From CAYNNP01 sp964398215 (lineage in GTDB: Bacteria > Planctomycetota > Planctomycetia > Pirellulales > Pirellulaceae): a DNA stretch of 25,509 bases. The notes under the pieces were generated by a model. It worked only from the letters and a program-made list of their open reading frames with translations, ran no database searches and was not told the origin of the DNA. A program made the position numbers and the translations under genes. The stretch spans positions 1-25,509 of the forward strand of contig CAYNNP010000072.1 in NCBI GenBank assembly GCA_964398215.1. The letters run 5' to 3'. Positions 24,677 to 25,509 of the stretch are shown piece by piece (position 1 is the first letter of the stretch; each line of letters starts with the position of its first letter).

Positions 24677-24753
24677 ATTGCTTGGTTCGCAAACGCTGGT
24701 CTTATCGAGGGAAGGCCAGTGTGGCACATTTGCTCTCGAAAAATACTTAGCTC

Positions 24754-25419
24754 ATGCAGCCTTCGTCTATAAATCTCGTGAGATCTTCTCACTCTTGGAC
24801 AGACGCCGATAGTGCAGCGGGATTTGTATTGCGCTATGTTTCTCCGATGCGACGACAGTTGGTGTCGGTTTTGGGGTCAAATTCAGAAGCGGACGAGGCG
24901 TTGAAGAAATTGTTGGCCCACTTGGTTTCCGCTGGGTTCAGCAAATACAACAAAGGTCGCTTGAGAGATTTCTTGATCAAGGGGATTCGGTCGAGCGCGA
25001 AAGCACGAATCGCGGACTTGCCTGAAAACGAAAGGCCAAATGTTTCTTTGGACGCGATTGTTGGGGACTCGCCAGAGTGGTTGGCTTTTTGGCGAGACTG
25101 TTTGTTGGAGAGGTCTTGGCGCGCTCTTGAGCGATACGAGCACGCGAATCCCGATATGCCGCTGTATTCGATTTTGTTTGCGATGAATGCGCAGCCAAAG
25201 GCGACCACTTCACAGCTAGTCGATGCAGTGTCTAGGCTGGCTGATCGCGATGTGGACGAACCAACGATTGATCGTGGGGTAGCCAATGCTCGGACGATGT
25301 TTGCACAATTGATCGCCGATGAAGTGGTCGAGACGCTGCAGTCGCCAACGAAGGAAGATGTCAAGGCAGAGATTCGTTCACTTGGATTAGTGAACGCTTT
25401 TTCGGGGCTTAGCGTTTAA
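24754..25419 (+). CDS. ECF-sigma-like protein of planctomycete type
   Basis: This 221-residue soluble protein resembles a group of divergent sigma-70/ECF-like proteins common in planctomycetes. Features that suggest this are an N-terminal helical part like region 2 (about 25-75), the segment FWRDCLLERSWRALERYE in the middle, a helix-turn-helix-like stretch QLVDAVSRLADRDVDEPTID near 155-172, and a C-terminal pattern with FAQLIADEVVETLQSPT and a terminal LGL motif. Canonical region 2.4 and 4.2 residues are hard to see, so DNA-binding ability is uncertain. The assignment is from pattern memory of the family. It has its own promoter with a palindromic spacer and no cotranscribed gene within the window. 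Confidence 0.7.
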   Translation: MQPSSINLVRSSHSWTDADSAAGFVLRYVSPMRRQLVSVLGSNSEADEALKKLLAHLVSAGFSKYNKGRLRDFLIKGIRSSAKARIADLPENERPNVSLDAIVGDSPEWLAFWRDCLLERSWRALERYEHANPDMPLYSILFAMNAQPKATTSQLVDAVSRLADRDVDEPTIDRGVANARTMFAQLIADEVVETLQSPTKEDVKAEIRSLGLVNAFSGLSV

Positions 25420-25458
25420 TGTTGTTTCAGTCAGAGTTGGAGTGAGCCTAAAGAGATG

Positions 25459-25502
25459 GTAGCCCGACGCGTTAGTTTTGGAGTTGTGCTTTTACGTCAG
25501 GC
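25459..25502. repeat. Possible degenerate intergenic palindromic repeat
   Basis: GTAGCCCGACGCGTTAG (25459-25475) has the look of the GTAGCCCGACGCG-type palindromes that I recall as frequent between planctomycete genes. Its weak inverted partner ACGTCAGGC (25494-25502) pairs at 7 of 9 positions with GCCCGACGC (25462-25470). The window ends here, so its extent cannot be judged. Confidence 0.3.
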
Positions 25503-25509
25503 ATTGGTT

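Larger units (their letters stand above)
24396..24753. other. Divergent intergenic region between the yhaM-like and sigma-like genes
   Basis: About 360 bp separate the two divergent starts. The right half contains the promoter of the sigma-like gene, a palindrome in its spacer and three copies of CACATTTG. The left half should carry the promoter of the yhaM-like/queC pair, but no clear hexamer pair was found. A 40-codon frame at 24511-24633 exists but has no evidence of being a gene. Confidence 0.5.

Noticed and set aside
1..25509. CRISPR array, tRNA/rRNA gene, IS element or prophage
   Set aside because: No regularly spaced repeats, cloverleaf, rRNA-like conserved segments, transposase or integrase product was seen on either strand.

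Overview
The window looks like a chromosomal segment of a marine planctomycete of the Rhodopirellula/Pirellulaceae type. This is inferred from gene content: a MoxR/DUF58/VWA operon with very large secreted partners, an arylsulfatase, a divergent planctomycete-style sigma-like protein, weak Shine-Dalgarno sites with several GTG starts, and an intergenic palindromic repeat. No rRNA, tRNA, CRISPR array, IS element or phage gene was seen.

Layout. Positions 1-728 hold no gene I can support. Positions 729-16048 form one long plus-strand run: MoxR AAA+ ATPase, DUF58 protein, BatA-like VWA membrane protein, VWA/GATase-like membrane protein, a large three-helix envelope protein whose reading frame is cut by a single in-frame TGA, the continuation of that frame, two small secreted helical proteins, a secreted terpene-cyclase-fold (alpha/alpha toroid) protein, and a 1012-residue secreted protein ending in a TlpA-type thioredoxin domain. 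Most junctions overlap by 4 nt or are separated by 0-4 nt, so this is probably one transcription unit. It is a planctomycete version of the MoxR/Bat (aerotolerance-type) loci: a cytoplasmic AAA+ chaperone, VWA adaptors with metal-ion-binding motifs in the membrane, and envelope or periplasmic clients or effectors.

A REP-like long hairpin (16065-16127) follows the operon. Next comes a secreted fusion of an S1 sulfatase with a PhoD-like metallophosphatase (16292-19594). A minus-strand two-component pair follows convergently (GAF histidine kinase, then FixJ/LuxR-type response regulator). A secreted transglutaminase-like protein is divergent from the kinase. It is convergent with a minus-strand yhaM-like exonuclease/queC pair whose genes overlap by 8 nt. 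The window ends with an ECF-sigma-like gene behind a good promoter that carries a palindrome in its spacer.

The most unusual signal is at 9813-9862. The TGA that ends the 886-residue envelope protein lies in the same frame as the following 200 open codons, which carry no convincing start or ribosome binding site. It is followed by C and by a bulged two-part stem-loop resembling a bacterial SECIS. This could be selenocysteine insertion, programmed readthrough, a recent nonsense split, or an ordinary gene fission. The sequence alone does not decide.
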